Assembly: GCA_025506515.1 (NCBI GenBank)
Contig: CM046442.1
Location: 113,941,136 to 114,005,135 of the forward strand
Direction of reading: 5' to 3'
Origin: Flaveria trinervia
Taxonomy: Eukaryota; Streptophyta; Magnoliopsida; Asterales; Asteraceae
Length of the DNA: 64,000 bases
Made by a program: the position numbers and the translations under genes. Shown in pieces: positions 11,709 through 21,999 of this stretch. How positions within the stretch are numbered: the first letter of the stretch is position 1; each line of letters begins with the position of its first letter. The notes beneath the pieces were generated by a model. That model was not told where the DNA came from. It made no database searches and worked only from the letters and a program-made list of their open reading frames with translations.

Positions 11709-12985
11709 ATGGCCGGTGGTAGATCTTCGAAAGCCTCTCATGGTGGAGGTCACGGTGTTGAATTGCGACCCAAGAGAGGGAGACCCAGAGTTGAGAAAGT
11801 GGTTCGTAAGGAACCCCAGACCCCTCATCCGGAAGGTGGCGATGAGAGCGCCAGTCTGAGAGCCTCAGTGAAGGTGGCTGTTGTTGAAGAAGTTCATCAA
11901 GTCATGCAGACAATCTTACCATCTGTAGTGACTGAAGTTATCAAGGCTGTACGAGAAGGGGAAAGAAAGGAGAGAAATAGGTCCTCAGGAGGACGAGACT
12001 ATCAGAGCTTGAAACGGTTCTCTTAGATGATGAAGAAGAGGAAGAAGAAGAAGAGCCTGTGTAGGAGGCGGCACGAGGCTGTAACTACAGGGCGTTTATG
12101 AGATGCAAGCCCCCAAATTTTGATGGAAATGGCACTTCTGCTACTGCTCACCAGTGGGTGAGGGAAATAGAGGCTGTTCTTGATATCAGCAAGTGTCGGG
12201 AGGACCAGAAGGTGAAGTTTGCTACCCACTCATTTGTAGACTCGGCTCTGTGTTAGTGGGACTATAGTCCAAGCCGAGGTAGCAGGGCATGGAGAATAAG
12301 ATGGTCTGAACTAAGAAGTTGGTGATTGAGGAGTTCTGTCCACACAGAGAAATGGATAAGATTGAGAGAGAGTTTCTGCAGCTAGAGGCGGGAACGATGA
12401 CGCACCAACAGTATACCACCAAATTCAACGAGATGGCACTCTGGTGCCGGATTAGGTGACACCTCTGTCTCGAAAGATCAAGAGGTATATTCAGGGTTTG
12501 CTAGCGGATATTCGCAGGCACATGATTGCCGCCCAACCGAGCACGTTTAGGTCGGCGGTGGATTTGGCAAGGAGGCTATATGACGAAAGGGCTGCGGTGG
12601 TGGTGATTGAAGGTGGCAAGAAGAGCTGTGGTGATCGAAACTGGCAGGGGAAGAGGTTTGGTCGGGGTGATGCCTCGACAGGTAATAAGAAGGCACGGGT
12701 GGGTGACCGCCGAGTGGTCACATCAAGTGCGGGGTCGAAAAGGTGTGGCAAGTGTGGAAGGGAGCATAGTGGGGAGTGCAGGTTTGGGCGAACTTATGCT
12801 TCAATGTAGGAAGACGGGGCACATGGCAAAGGACTGTCGTATGGTCCGGTGCTATAACTGTGGTGAAGAGGGTCACATGAGCAGGGATTGTAAGAAACGA
12901 GGACTGAGAGTTCCGGGGAGAAGAAGACGGGAGGTGAAGGCCGAGGATGAGCACCAGGGAATTCACTATGACACAGGAGGAAGCT
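11709..12985 (+). pseudogene. Gypsy A gag (capsid and zinc knuckle), broken
   Basis: An ATG at 11709 opens an Arg/Lys-rich N-terminus with HGGGHGVELRPKRGRPR. The capsid domain follows in shifted frames (CKPPNFDGNG, QWVREIEAVLDISKCREDQK at about 12100-12220), then a basic region. At 12790-12900 lies the nucleic-acid-binding zinc knuckle with CYNCGEEGHMSRDC, the canonical CX2CX4HX4C pattern, preceded by a partial second knuckle. In a live element this would package the RNA in virus-like particles. Stops (e.g. TAG at 12024 and 12254) and frameshifts split it into at least four frames. Confidence 0.85.
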
Positions 12986-12999
12986 AGGTTGGACCCTGA

Positions 13000-13445
13000 T
13001 ATCGTGTTCGGTACGTTTCTGGTGAACCAAACTTTAGCTTTTGTGTTATTTGATTCAGGTGTGGGTAAAAGTTTTATTTCTTCTGCATTCTATGCTAAGT
13101 AGACGTGTTGATGCACCCTTCGATGTAGAAACTACCATAGGTAAGTCTACCAGGATCTCTGAGATGATAGATAACTGTGATGTGGAGCTAGAAGGTCATA
13201 AGTTTCCTGTTAGACCGTTTGTGATGACCTTAGGTAGTTTTGATTTGGTTCTTGGGATGGATTGGTTAGAAGACTCCAAGACGAACATTGTGTGTCGCAA
13301 GAAGATGATTCATTTGACAGCGCCTGACGATAGTTCAAAGACGGTTTATGGTGATTGGGTTACTACGATACTGAAGGTGAAATCAACGGCGGTTGCGGGA
13401 AAGTGTATGATACGTCAACACCACAACTATCTGATGTGGATGTAG
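13000..13445 (+). pseudogene. Gypsy A aspartic protease relic
   Basis: The active-site segment reads LFDSGVGKSF near 13050, followed after a frame change by the second half, TLGSFDLVLGMDWLEDSK at about 13230-13275. LFDSG and LGMDWL are hallmark retropepsin motifs of plant gypsy elements. A stop just after the active site and the frame change inactivate it. Confidence 0.82.
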
Positions 13446-13479
13446 TGCCTACTTGCCTATGTAAATGATATAGATACGT

Positions 13480-14460
13480 CAACACCACACTATCTGATGT
13501 ACCAGTTGTGTGTGACTTTTCGGACGTGTTCCTAGAAGACTTATCAGGAGTGCCACCTGACCGTGAGATCGAGTGTCAGATTGATCTGATACCGGGTGCC
13601 CAACCTGTTGTCAATGCACCGTATCAGTTGGCTCTGACGGACATGAGGAGTTGATGGAGCAATTGCAAGAGCTACTTGATAAGGGATTCATCAGACCGAG
13701 TATCTCTACTTGGGGTGCTCCGGTCCTATTTGTGAAGAAGAAAGACGGTAGTATGAGGATGTGCATTGACTACCGCGAGCTGAACAAGTTGACAGTGAAG
13801 AACCGATACCCCGTACCAAGAATAGATGATTTGTTCGATCAGCTTCAAGGCGCTAGTTGGTTTTCAAGGATCGACCTTCGATCTGGCTATCATCAACTGA
13901 AGGTGAAAGAGCAGGATGTTCCTAAAACAGTTTTCGCACGCGCTACGGTCACTACGAGTTTCTTGTCATGTCTTTTGGTTTCACCAATGCGCTAGCTGCT
14001 TTTATGGATCTGATGAACCGTGTGTGTCGGCCGATGTTGGATAAATCAGTGATCGTGTTTATTGATGATATTCTGATTATTCGAAGAGTGAGATTGAGCA
14101 TGCCGGTCACATTTGGGAAGTTCTGGAGACGTGGAGGACAGAGAAGTTGTACGCCAAGTTCTCCAAGTGTGCATTTTGGTTGCGCGAAGTTTAGTTCTTG
14201 GGTCATGTGGGGAATCCGGATGGGATCATGGTGGACTCGGCTAAGGTGGAGGCAGTGATGCAATGGAAGTCTCCTAAGACGCCATCCGAGATTTGTAACT
14301 TCTTGGGTTTGGCGGGCTACTATAGAAGGTTATCCAAGACTTTTCTAAGATTGCTTCCCCACTAACCAAGTTGACCCAAATGATGTGAGGTTTGTATGGG
14401 TCAAGCTCAAGAGAAGGCGTTCGAAGATGAAACGAGGTTGACTCAAGCTCCTGTTCTGTC
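13480..14460 (+). pseudogene. Gypsy A reverse transcriptase relic
   Basis: Clear RT blocks in order: LLDKGFIRPSISTWGAPVLF, FVKKKDGSMRMCIDYRELNK, NRYPVPRIDDLFDQLQGA, FSRIDLRSGYHQLKV (13660-13910). After a frameshift near 13940 come MSFGFTNALAAFMDLMN and the catalytic FIDDIL (about 14055-14075). Further frame changes follow in the thumb. The enzyme would copy element RNA into cDNA. All catalytic Asp residues seen are kept, but the frame is broken at least twice. Confidence 0.9.
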
Positions 14461-14990
14461 ACTACCCGATGGAAGCGAAGACCTGGTAGTTTATTCTGAT
14501 GCTTCTTATTCGGGGTTGGGGTGTGTGTTAATGCAGAAAGGAAAGGTGATAGCTTATGAATCCTGATTGAAGGTTCATGAGGTTAACTACCCAACTCATG
14601 GCTTGGAGCTAGCAGTCATGGTCTTTGTGCTAAAGATTTGGAGGCAATATCTCTACAGGACAAAGTGCACCATATTCACCGACCACAAAAGCTTGAAGTA
14701 CTTCTTTGAGCAGAAGGACCTGAACATGAGGCAAAGGAGATGGTTAGAACTTACAAATGATTATGATTGTGAGATCCACTATCATCCGGGCAAAGCCAAT
14801 GTGATGGCAGACACCCTTAGTCGGAAAGAGAGGCCCGAGCCGATTCGGGTGAAAGCATATCAGTTGATCATGACCTCAGACGTGATGAAGCAAGTCAAAG
14901 AGTTTCAAGATGAGGCATTGAAAGAAGATAATCTTAACTCTGAGAGAGTGAGAGGTCTGGTCACAGAATTGGGTGAAAACACGCTTAGTG
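14461..14990 (+). pseudogene. Gypsy A RNase H relic
   Basis: YSDASYSGLGCVLMQKGKVI (14490-14550), an in-frame TGA at 14565, then LKVHEVNYPTHGLELAVM, FTDHKSLKYFFEQKDLNMRQ and HYHPGKANVMADTLSRK. These are the standard gypsy RNase H blocks. The internal stop inactivates it. Confidence 0.88.
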
Positions 14991-14999
14991 TTTGAACTT

Positions 15000-16175
15000 G
15001 ATTCGGGAGAATGTGGGTTCCTCGTTTTGGGGATATACGGGTGAAGATTTTAGATAAAGCTCACAAGACTCGATACTCCATTCTCTAGGTGCCACGAAAA
15101 TGTACCAAGATATGAAGAAAGATTATTGGTGGCCGGGTATGAAGCGCGATGTGGTGGAGTATGTGAGTAAGTGCCTTACTTGCTTATAGGTGAAGGTCGA
15201 GCATCAAAAGCCGTATGGGAAAATCCAACCTTTGGATATACCGGAATGGAAGTGGGAGCACATCACCATGGATTTCATTATGAAGTTTCCGCGTACTCCG
15301 AAAGGGTATGATGCCATATGGGTTATTGTTGACCGTCTGACGAAGAGTGCTCACTTCCTATCGATTCGCGAGACATATTCATTTGAGAGGTTGGCGGATC
15401 TGTTCATCAAGGAAATTGTAACTCATCATGGTGTGCCGGTGTCTATTGTGTCTGGTCTTGACACCTGGTTTACCTCCAAATTTTGGAAGAAATTCCACGA
15501 CGCCATGGGGACGAGGTTACATATTAGCACGGCTTATCATCCCCAAACTGATGTTCAGTCAGAAAGGACCATTCAGACATTTGAAGACATGCTTCGGGCA
15601 TGTGTGATTAATTTTGGGGGAAGTTGGGATGACCACCTACCGTATGCCGAATTCTCATACAACAACAGCTATCATGCCATCATTGGTATGCCACCATATG
15701 AGATGCTATACGGCATGAGATGTAGAACCCCCGTTTGTTGGAGTGATATTGGTCATAAGGACTTGGGGAGCGTCGAGGTGATCGAGGCTACGACTGAGAA
15801 GCTTGAGAAATCAAAGCCTTCATGAAGGCAGCCAAAGATAGACAGAAGTCGTATGCCGATAAACAACGCAAACCGATTGAGTTCCAGGTGGGTGACCGGG
15901 TTATGTTGAAGGTCTCACCTTGGAATGGTATTATTCGATTCAGAAAGCGGGGTAAGTTGAGCCCAAGGTACATAGGCCTTTTCCGAATCGTTGCTTGGGT
16001 AGAGAGGTGGCCTATAGACTGGAATACCAGATGAGCTAAGTGAATCCACCCGACATTCCATGTATCTCATCCGAGAAAATGCTTGGAAGACGAAGATATG
16101 ATTGTTCCATTGGAAGATATTAAAGTAGACGAACGGTTCAATTATGTGGAGCAACCAGTGGCAATCATAGATTGA
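15000..16175 (+). pseudogene. Gypsy A integrase relic
   Basis: The zinc-binding N-terminus is in broken frames (15050-15190). The core is open from 15190: WEHITMDFIMKFPRTPKGYD, FVSGLDTWF-type segment, AYHPQTDVQSERTIQTFEDM. The usual SDRD motif holding the second catalytic Asp reads SGLD, and DGQTER reads DVQSER, so the DDE triad is damaged. The C-terminal GDRVMLKVSPWNG block lies in another frame at 15822-16034, followed by a broken tail with PLEDIKVDERFNYVEQPVAI. Confidence 0.88.
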
Positions 16176-16331
16176 AAAGAAAAGAGGCTGAGAAATAAAG
16201 TGGTTCTTCTTGTGTGTGTACCGTGGAAGCACAGGAGGGATCCGAGTCAATGTGGGACCTAAATTGAGGAGAAACAGGCAATCATTACCCACGTCTGTTC
16301 GGAATAACAGGTTTCGGGGACGAACCTATTT

Positions 16332-16345
16332 AAGGGGGGTGGACT
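16332..16345 (+). promoter_or_regulatory. Polypurine tract, gypsy A
   Basis: AAGGGGGGTGGACT directly before the 3' LTR start, as expected for plus-strand priming. Confidence 0.85.
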
Positions 16346-18387
16346 TGTAACACCCGGTTATTTATTTTTTTTTGAAGCCGACGAAGGAAGAAAAGAAATA
16401 AAGTCCTAAGTCGAGGGACCAAACTCGCCAACGAAAGAAATTGGGTGAGTGGAGGTATATAAAAGGAGAGGGCAGCCCTTACCTTCTCCCCACACTCATA
16501 TTTCAGCCAAACAAGAGGGGAGAAGAGAAAGGAAGAAAAGAGGAAGAAGTGTTGTTCGGGTTGGTTCGAGGGGCCAAAATCATTATGAAGCAAGTCAAAT
16601 CGAAGCTCTTCTCGTTGTGGTCACTTGTGTTAGTTCTAGGACCCCTCCTTTAAACATTTTTGAATGATTTGGGGCTGAAAAACATCTGAAAATCGGGTTT
16701 TTGAGTGTGTGCATGTTTGACCCATTTGTGTGTGTGTATGTGTGTGTGATGTGTTTGATCCTTGTTTGTGAGCTTGTGTGTGCTTGAATGGTGTTATGGT
16801 ATGCATCCCTAAGGTTTAGGATGGTTTTTTGGCTTAGAATGGGTTTAGATGATCTTGGAGGTCGAAAATGGCAGATTAGGTTCGGGATGAACTGCATTCT
16901 GCACCAGCTAGGGCTAAGTGACCGAATGGAGGCCATATGGCCGAATGAGGTGCGATTGGGGTTCATTCGCACGATTGAGAGTTCATTCGCACAATTGGGG
17001 CCAGTCGCATGGGGAGTCATGCGACTGAGGGTCCAGTCGCATAAGTGCTCATCCGTATTAGCTCCATCCACATAAAGAGTCCATTCGCACGATTAGGTGT
17101 TCATACGCATGAGTGTTCATCCTATTGGTTCAATCGCATGATGTTCAGTCGCATGGAGGCCATGCGACTGAAGAGTGTCCATACGCCCGAATAGGGCTGT
17201 TGCACCCGAGGAGAAGTGTAGTTTAACTTCTGGCTTTTGGAAAAAGTACAGATGTAAGTTTTGACGTAAAGGTTACCGTAAGAGCATGTAAGATGACGAT
17301 TGAGGCCTTAGAGAGCATGTTAGCATGATGATGATGTTGCATGATTATGCATGTTATGTATGTATGATGTTGCCTTGTATGATGTTGATGACTGCGTATG
17401 ATATGTTCCTTATTATGATGTATGTTTATCTTTCCTGTGGCTTATGTTGATTGTGATGTTAATAAATGAAGTATTATGTAACGTAAAGTGAAAGATAATG
17501 AAAAAGGGACATGAAGTAAGAATGCATCCATTAATGAACGATAAAAGTGACGAAAGTCTTGCAAGCACTGTATGTCGGGACACACCATTAAGGTGTTAGC
17601 CTAACGGTATGCGGGTTCGCTACCCCGGGAGGATGCACATCGGGGTCTTTCTTTATGATTGACCATATGTACGAACCATTGTTGCATGCCTTAGGTGTTG
17701 TGACCATTTGGTGACGAGCACCACCGATGAAGGTCTTTTATAGGCTCAGGTCCAGTACCACGAGATTGAAGGGCATAGCATATGACGATGGTATACCTGA
17801 ACTTTACCTTAGGTATTGTGATCATTTGGTGCCGAGCACCACCGATGAAGGTCTTTTACAGGCTTAGCTCCAGTACCACGAGAATGAAGTGTAAAGTTCA
17901 TGGTGATAACGAAAGAAAAAGATGTAATGATGAACGAACGAATGAAAGTAAGATGAATGAATGAACGGAAGTTAATGAACGATGAAGATAATAAATATTA
18001 TCTATGTGTACGTATGATGTATGATCGCATGAAAGAAAAGAACGGTTTTAACGAAAGTAAAGTATATTTTATTATAAAACTAGAACTCACTCAGCAATGC
18101 TAACTTTGATGTGTTTCCAGTTGACAGGTAACGATTGTTGAGGATGACACGAGGTGGCTACTCAGCTCTTTTGAGATGACATCCATTTATATAACGCTTT
18201 TGTGATGTAACGCAACAATGTATTTTGTAAACGATTGACGATGTATTATTTTGCAAAAACTACTATATTGAAATGAAATGTCATTTTTAAATGTTTTCGC
18301 TGCGATGCTTTATGAAATACAAATGTAATTATATGTTTATGTGCGATGAGGATCTAGCTGTAAGCGTCCCGGGAATGGGGCCTTACA
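16346..18387 (+). repeat. Gypsy A 3' LTR
   Basis: Starts TGTAACACCCGGTTATTT and ends GGGGCCTTACA. It is collinear with the 5' LTR, with scattered substitutions and short indels, including the motif array (16915-17195), tRNA-like module and internal duplication. Confidence 0.92.
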
Positions 18388-19403
18388 GTTTGGGTTGTTT
18401 TGATCCATTTAAACTTTTAGTTGGATGGTTTGAATATATTAAAATGGGTTCGGGTCATTTTGACCCGTTTATGCTACAAGTTTTGATCCATTTAAACATT
18501 TAATATGTTTATATTTTATTGTTTAATGCAGGAAAAAAATAGTGACCAATATAAGAAATCAGTGTCAAGCTCGGGTGGAGATGAGACATCGGTGGATGAG
18601 TTCTTATGTCTTACAGAAGCTTTAGCATCTCGACGTTCACACATACGAGGTATTGGTCGAATAGTGAGAAGTGTAACTCCCGACATGTTCCCTAATGTAA
18701 ATAGGGATGAAGAGAATCAACAAGCGAGCGAACGTTTGAAAGACAAGATCAAGCTATAGAGGAATTGCGACAACAAAATGCGCTTTTACAAGAACAAATA
18801 AATCAAATACTACTACTAACCAAAACGCAACTTCCAAACTCGTCCTCTCAACATAATGAAGATGATGATGAAGATGATGATGAAGATGTTTGATAATTTA
18901 TGTAATTTTGTATTTAGTTAGTTTTAAATGCAGTTTGTTTGACAGTTTATGGAATTTCTATATTTAATTATATTACTTTTGAATGCAGTTTGTTTGACAA
19001 TTTATGAAATTTTGTATTTCTGAATTTGGTATATTTATTCATTTTTATAATCTGGAAAATTTAAAAAGTAAAAAATCTAAAAAGTTAATGAGACGAAATT
19101 TCGTCGCCATAGGTCTCCCCTATAGACACTATATTTAATCGCAATAGTTAATATTTCTCATAATTAAAGTTTATTTTTATTTTGCGAATATATTTAACGA
19201 CAACACTGTTGTGACTAAAGTTCATCGTTAAAAGTTCCTTCGTTGCGACGAAACTTATTGCGACGAAAATATTAACCTGATACGACGGAGAAATGGCGAC
19301 GAAAGTGTGGAGACTACATTTCGTCGCAATAGGTTATCGAGACGACATTTAGTCGCTAAAAGTGAAAATCAATTAGTTGCAAAAAGTCATATTTCTTGTA
19401 GTG
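18388..19403 (+). mobile_element. CACTA transposon 1, right part with 3' terminus
   Basis: The terminus ends TTTCTTGTAGTG at 19403, the inverted form of CACTACAAGAAA. About 300 bp before it carry repeated TTTCGTCGCAATAG / TTGCGACGAAA subterminal motifs. Upstream is an exon of a CACTA accessory gene (18531-18895) and intron-like GGGTCATTTTGACCCG text. The 3 bp after the end are TAT; no matching TAT was found beside 8704. Confidence 0.75.
18531..18895 (+). pseudogene. CACTA 1: last exon(s) of plant transposase-type (Ptta/En/Spm) gene
   Basis: A CAG acceptor precedes EKNSDQYKKSVSSSGGDETS, then LASRRSHIRGIGRIV, matching RRGHIRGIGH of the equivalent exon in CACTA 2 (45400-45450). A frameshift near 18745 moves to a frame giving EELRQQNALLQEQINQILLL, a short coiled coil, and an acidic Asp/Glu C-terminus ending at 18893. 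In intact elements the product is a terminus-binding accessory protein. Only the C-terminal part survives. Confidence 0.7.
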
Positions 19404-19574
19404 TATTGACAATTTTATAATCTAAATCTAGAGTATATAGAACTTCAACCAAAACCAGAGACACCTTAAGACCTTCTCGGTTGAAAATTTTCATATTAGA
19501 AGCCAGGTAAAAAAGTCTCCTATGTCTTATAAACTTGAAACCCGTCTTAAATTTATGCATGTTTATGATAGGTG
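19404..19574. other. Flank between CACTA 1 and ankyrin pseudogene
   Basis: Noncoding; probably intron or upstream exon decay of the ankyrin gene. Confidence 0.35.
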
Positions 19575-19930
19575 GTGACCTTATACTAAATAGGTGAGGA
19601 GTTATTAGCATGGAAAAGGTGGAGTGGAATTCCTTAAACAAGAGTGGTTTGACTCCCCTTGATATGTTACTCATGTGTCAAAGTGAAGCTGGTGATCTAG
19701 AGGTTTGCTAGATGCTCGTCCGAACAGGGGCACTAAAGGCTAAAACCTACAGTCTCCGGCACATACACAAGAAGAAAGACCAAATGTTGAAGGTACAAAC
19801 AACAAAACCCTAGGACTCAAGCTAGGAAAATGTTAGACTACTTTGGATATGATGACCTCGAGAAGTCTCCGGTCGAAGTTAAAAACACACTTCTAGTTGT
19901 AGTTATACTGGTCACTGCTGCAACATACCA
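19575..19930 (+). pseudogene. Ankyrin-repeat/PGG-domain gene, 5' surviving part (interrupted)
   Basis: At 19620-19790 the text reads LNKSGLTPLDMLLMCQSEAG then MLVRTGALKAK, resembling the last ankyrin repeats of plant BDA1/ACD6-like membrane proteins. At 19855-19930 DLEKSPVEVKNTLLVVVILV leads into TAATYQP, the first transmembrane segment of the PGG domain. A stop after DLEVC and shifts around 19800 show decay. The copia element at 19931 splits the TAATYQ codons, and the frame continues exactly at 26251. Ankyrin/PGG proteins of this type act in plant defence signalling; this copy is not functional. Confidence 0.8.
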
Positions 19931-20250
19931 TGTTGGCCCTTTAGGACCGTTAGGCTCTTGATTGATGATCTTGATTATGAAGATTTAAATATGATACTTA
20001 AGAGAATATGAAAATACAATGTATGTGATTATGAATGTTGCTTACAAATGTATAGACTCTTGACACATATTTATTCCTATGTAGGTAGTTACAACTTTAG
20101 GCTTTGACATACTAACCCCTTATACATACATAACCTTTAAATACTTAGACTCTAAGTTAACTTTATACTAATTACATAAACAACCTTCTTGTTTAACTAT
20201 ACATAGACACACTTATGTATTTATGGATTAAGTAATTATAATTTCAACAT
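19931..20250 (-). repeat. Copia element 3' LTR
   Basis: Minus-strand TGTTGAAATTAT..to..GGGCCAACA. Collinear with 25932-26250 with few differences. Confidence 0.9.
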
Positions 20251-20268
20251 TCCCTCCTAATTTCTTAA
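20251..20268 (-). promoter_or_regulatory. Polypurine tract, copia element
   Basis: Minus strand AATTAGGAGGGAA immediately before the 3' LTR. Confidence 0.75.
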
Positions 20269-20286
20269 TCCATGTCTTCAACACCT

Positions 20287-21345
20287 TTATACGTCAACAT
20301 CTTCACAGATCTCTTCATCTTTGATATCTTGAACTTTGTCTTTAACATGAACGAGCTTTCCTTTGTCTTCATATTTCTTTCGAGTATAATCTTCTTCAAC
20401 TTGTGCTAATAGGAGAATTGGATCTTCATCTTCTATTATGAGATGTGATTCTTCTTCATATTTTGATTTAGGACATTTTGTTGCATAGTGTCCTTGATCA
20501 CTGCAATTATAACACATTATCTTGCTTTTGTTAAATGTGGATTTGTTTTGGTTCATTGGATATATTTTTTCCTTCCTTCATAATTATCATCATGTTCTTT
20601 AGGATTTTCATGTGACATAGTTTCTCCTCTTTCTTCTTGTTAAATCTACCACGGCCTCTACCACAGATGGATGAAAACTACCTCTTCCACAACTTGGCTT
20701 GTTTTCTTGATGGGCGAACAAAAGTTTTTTTGATTGCCCACTTGACCTTCATTCAATAAATCGGTTCTTTTTCAAATGCTTTTAGGCTTCTAATTATTTC
20801 ATCTAGAGTTGTTGAATCAAAATTAACAAACTGCTTAATAGTTACTACAATTTCGAAAAACCTTTTAGGTACAGAGCTTAGGAGTTTGCGTACTAAGTTG
20901 GTTGATCAAACGTTGATCACAGACCACTTGCTCTTGTAATGATATTATTAAGCTTTGCGGTGAATGAATCGATAGTGTCCTCTTCTTTCATCCTTAGTAA
21001 CTCAAATTCAGTTTTGAGTGTTTGAAGACGTGCTTTTTGTACTCGATCTACACCTACATGTCTTGTCTTAAGTGCATCCCAAATTTCTTTTGCGCTTTCA
21101 TAATTTGCAACTTGTAACTTCATATCTTTGGGTAATGCTTGAAACAAATATGCAATTGCCTTCGGTTCTTCTTTCCATCGGGTTGTGTATTATCACTAGG
21201 TTCTAACATTTCCTATAATATATTTGCCTTGAGTATGGTTGTCATACGGATTAACCATATAGTGTAGTTTGTCGATTTTAAAACGGGGCATTAGAATTAA
21301 GTGAATGAACTCACATCTTTATGTATTACCATTGCGTTTTTGTTT
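20287..21345 (-). pseudogene. Copia gag (UBN2-type capsid and zinc knuckle), broken
   Basis: On the minus strand from about 21340: a weak FKIDKLHYMV..N-terminus, then FQALPKDMKLQVANYESAKE, IWDALKTRHVGVDRVQKARL and LKTEFELLRMKEEDTIDSF (21147-20917), typical copia gag. A gap with frameshifts follows. Then MCYNCSDQGHYATKCPKSK (about 20515), the CX2CX4HX4C knuckle, and an acidic/basic tail ending in DVDV at 20287, only ~40 bp before the PPT. It is unusual in lacking any downstream pol. Confidence 0.85.
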
Positions 21346-21999
21346 GAACCCGTTGATGATTCTTTTGTCATTTTGACTAAGGTTTTCCTCTTACACTTGA
21401 TTTTCAAAAAACTAACTTTCGATCTCGGTCTCTTTTTCTTGAATCCTTTTACTTTTTTGAATAAGCTATTATTTTCACTTTCTTTTGCTATCCTTGACTC
21501 TGACTTTTATATATAAATCGCTAAATACACAATGATTGAAAAAGTAATTTAATTTATTTTCTTTTTTCTTTCTGGTAATGAGGACTCATTTTCTCTTCTT
21601 ATTCAATTCACTCTTTATTCTATCTAGAATAAGCTATTATTTCCATTTTTCACTTAAATTTCCTTTTGACCTTTTCACTCAAACAAATTAGGGCAAATAT
21701 CCATCTTTCTTCTATCTAGAACTTACGGACCACAAGCATGGGCACCGAACCCGTTTCTTCTTTCAGTATTACAATCAACGGCGCACGACACCGACGATTT
21801 CTTCTTTCGTTGGTTCACGATGATGGTCATGACAACTCTACAATCTGCCTTCAATTTTCTTCTTGGTCCAAGAGCGACAACGATGCGACATCCGGTAATT
21901 TTCCATTACCAAACTCCGTGAGTTCCGTTAGGTCTTGCATACACGTGTTGTGAGCATACACTAGTTGTCGTTGAACGTTGCTAACTTAATAATAATTAT
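21346..21999. other. Copia internal/leader sequence, nothing coding recognised
   Basis: Pyrimidine-rich on the plus strand. A 71-codon plus-strand frame at 21738-21953 (MGTEPVSSFSITINGARH) matches nothing I know and is probably chance. Confidence 0.4.

Larger units (their letters stand above)
9300..18387 (+). mobile_element. Ty3/gypsy LTR retrotransposon A (nearly complete, defective)
   Basis: Two ~2.05-kb LTRs (9300-11360, 16346-18387) flank PBS, gag, protease, reverse transcriptase, RNase H, integrase and PPT in Ty3/gypsy order. The integrase C-terminus with a GDRVMLKVSPW motif and the following chromodomain-like tail suggest a chromovirus, perhaps Tekay/Del type, on general family knowledge. 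Coding regions carry many frameshifts and stops. It lies in CACTA-like sequence, since the same intron-like 'GGTCATTTTGACCCG' text resumes after its right end. Flanks GGGTT and GTTTG do not form a clean 5-bp TSD. Confidence 0.88.

Noticed and set aside
9295..18397. TSD for gypsy A
   Set aside because: GGGTT and GTTTG share only a partial match, so no TSD is claimed.
21738..21953. Small plus-strand gene in copia leader
   Set aside because: No homology recognised, antisense to the element, no conserved partner.
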